Position numbers and translations under genes: made by a program
Shown: positions 63,284-64,000 of the stretch, one piece after another
Numbering within the stretch: the stretch's first letter is position 1
Layout of the letters: every line of letters begins with the position of its first letter
The notes under the pieces: model-generated
Told to the model about the DNA's origin: nothing
Databases searched by the model: none
What the model saw: only the letters and a program-made list of their open reading frames with translations
DNA from: Hetaerina americana
Taxonomy: Eukaryota > Arthropoda > Insecta > Odonata > Calopterygidae
DNA length: 64,000 bases
Assembly (NCBI GenBank): GCA_022747635.1
Contig: JAKTNV010000757.1
Span: forward strand, 1 to 64,000
Direction of reading: 5' to 3'

Positions 63284-64000
63284 TCGACACAAATCAAACA
63301 AAAATGTTTCCAAGGTGTGTATTCTTGTTCATTTTCATCAAATAAACAAAATTAAACCCAGAATAAATCCTGAAAAACAAGAAATGAGCATAAAAGATGC
63401 TTCAGCGCAAGTGTTATTCTTACTATAAGAGCCCAAATTTCTAAAAATATTGCGATAAACCACAATCTTCTTTTTTGGAGTGAATGTTTGAGGTGTATAG
63501 AAGGCTTTTATTTCATTTTTAGAAAATTTAATTTTTCACATTTTTCCATGAAAAGTGCCAATACCCCCCCCTTTGGGTTCTAGGTGAAAATCTCACTCGA
63601 CACAAATCAAACAAAAATGTTTCCATGGTGTGTATTGTTGTTCATTTTCATCATATAAACAAAATTAAACCCAGAATAAATCCTGAAATACAAGAAATGA
63701 GCATAAAAGATGCTTTAGCGCAAGTGTTAATGTTACTATAAGAGCCAAATTTCTAAAAATATTGCGAAAAGCAACAATTTTCATTTTTAGAGTGAATGTT
63801 TGACGTGTATAGAAGGCATTTATTTTATTTTTAGAAAATTTAATTTTTCACATTTTTCCGTGAAAAGTGCCAATACCCCCCCCTTTGGGTTCTAGGTGAA
63901 AATCTCACTCGACACAAATCAAACAAAAATGTTTCCATGGTGTGTATTGTTGTTCATTTTCATCAAATAAACAAAATTAAACCCAGAATAAATCCTGAAA
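63284..64000 (+). repeat. Array end within the window (unit cut)
   Basis: Unit starts are 63572 and 63884. The 63572 unit has CATCATATAAAC, GCTTTAGCG, GTTTGACGTG and TATTTTATTTTT, as at 50732 and 60438. The window stops inside the next unit at AATCCTGAAA, with no sign that the array is ending. Confidence 0.85.

Larger units (their letters stand above)
1..64000 (+). repeat. Satellite array, ~312-bp monomer, 205 unit starts
   Basis: The entire window is a head-to-tail array of one AT-rich monomer. Using the first T of the TTTGGG word after the C-run as phase mark, 205 starts are seen from 158 to 63884, mean spacing about 312.4 bp, commonly 312-313, extremes 303 and 332. All copies lie in the same orientation; no unit is inverted and no foreign sequence separates units. 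Length changes come mostly from the C-run (2 to 11 C), from the hairpin variant (about 9 bp shorter) and from the GGCCCT variant (about 19 bp longer). Units are similar over their whole length and differ by scattered, mostly shared substitutions. The window edges cut units, so the true array is longer. No coding, RNA or transposon signal was found. A eukaryotic heterochromatic (possibly centromeric) satellite is the likely nature; the strand is arbitrary. Confidence 0.98.

Noticed and set aside
1..64000. CRISPR-like array of direct repeats.
   Set aside because: Units are ~312 bp, contiguous and similar throughout; there are no short repeats separated by unique spacers and no cas genes.
1..64000. 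CENP-B box-like motif.
   Set aside because: The essential TTCG and CGGG elements do not occur together anywhere in the monomer or in the CGGCCC variants.
1..64000. rDNA spacer subrepeats or LTR / transposon internal repeats.
   Set aside because: No rRNA, terminal repeat, target-site duplication, reverse transcriptase or transposase sequence is present, and 64 kb of pure repeat is far longer than such subrepeat tracts.

Overview
The whole 64-kb window is one uninterrupted head-to-tail satellite DNA array. I marked the start of the TTTGGG word that follows a C-run in every unit. There are 205 such starts, from 158 to 63884, giving a mean unit of about 312.4 bp (63726/204), most often 312-313 bp and ranging from 303 to 332. 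All units read in the same direction, and nothing else (gene, RNA gene, transposon, unrelated spacer) interrupts them. The window begins and ends inside a unit, so the array continues on both sides. One unit counted by hand is about 32% GC with three CpGs. An array of this kind points to heterochromatin of a eukaryotic nuclear genome, possibly centromeric or pericentromeric. The sequence alone does not let me name the species, and I do not recognise the monomer.

The units fall into a few recurring sequence types, defined by linked variant blocks, and these are arranged in local multi-unit duplications rather than one regular higher-order repeat. From left to right: 1-5.2 kb is framed by a 14-unit duplication (offset 4411 bp) and holds two units with a GGCCCT-type insert. 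5.5-18.9 kb holds an 8-unit tandem repeat (2476-2478 bp), a 21-unit-offset copy of about 4.4 kb (6520-6522 bp) and a partial 11-unit copy; this is also the only zone with hairpin-forming units. 18.9-21.2 kb is mixed, with a run of GATAAG-type units. 21.2-23.7 kb is a 4-unit tandem (1251 bp). 26.1-28.1 kb is a 3-unit tandem (942 bp). 28.9-38.8 kb is nested 11-, 7- and 3-unit copies (3437, 2189, 937 bp). 38.8-45.7 kb is mixed. 45.7-51.35 kb is a 9-unit repeat whose second copy gained one unit. 51.36-55.74 kb is a nearly identical 7-unit tandem pair (2190 bp). 57.0-63.3 kb is a 13-unit-offset pair (about 4073 bp).

No protein-coding gene is supported. Open frames of 60-137 codons recur on both strands, but they are the same monomer read again and again, and whether they are open depends on C-run length. 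The most notable points are seven units carrying a 16-bp inverted repeat that looks like a template-switch product, two units with a G-quadruplex-type insert, and the many different sizes of segmental duplication. I found no sign of a new functional gene system. All comparisons were made by eye; percentages and exact breakpoints would need an alignment.
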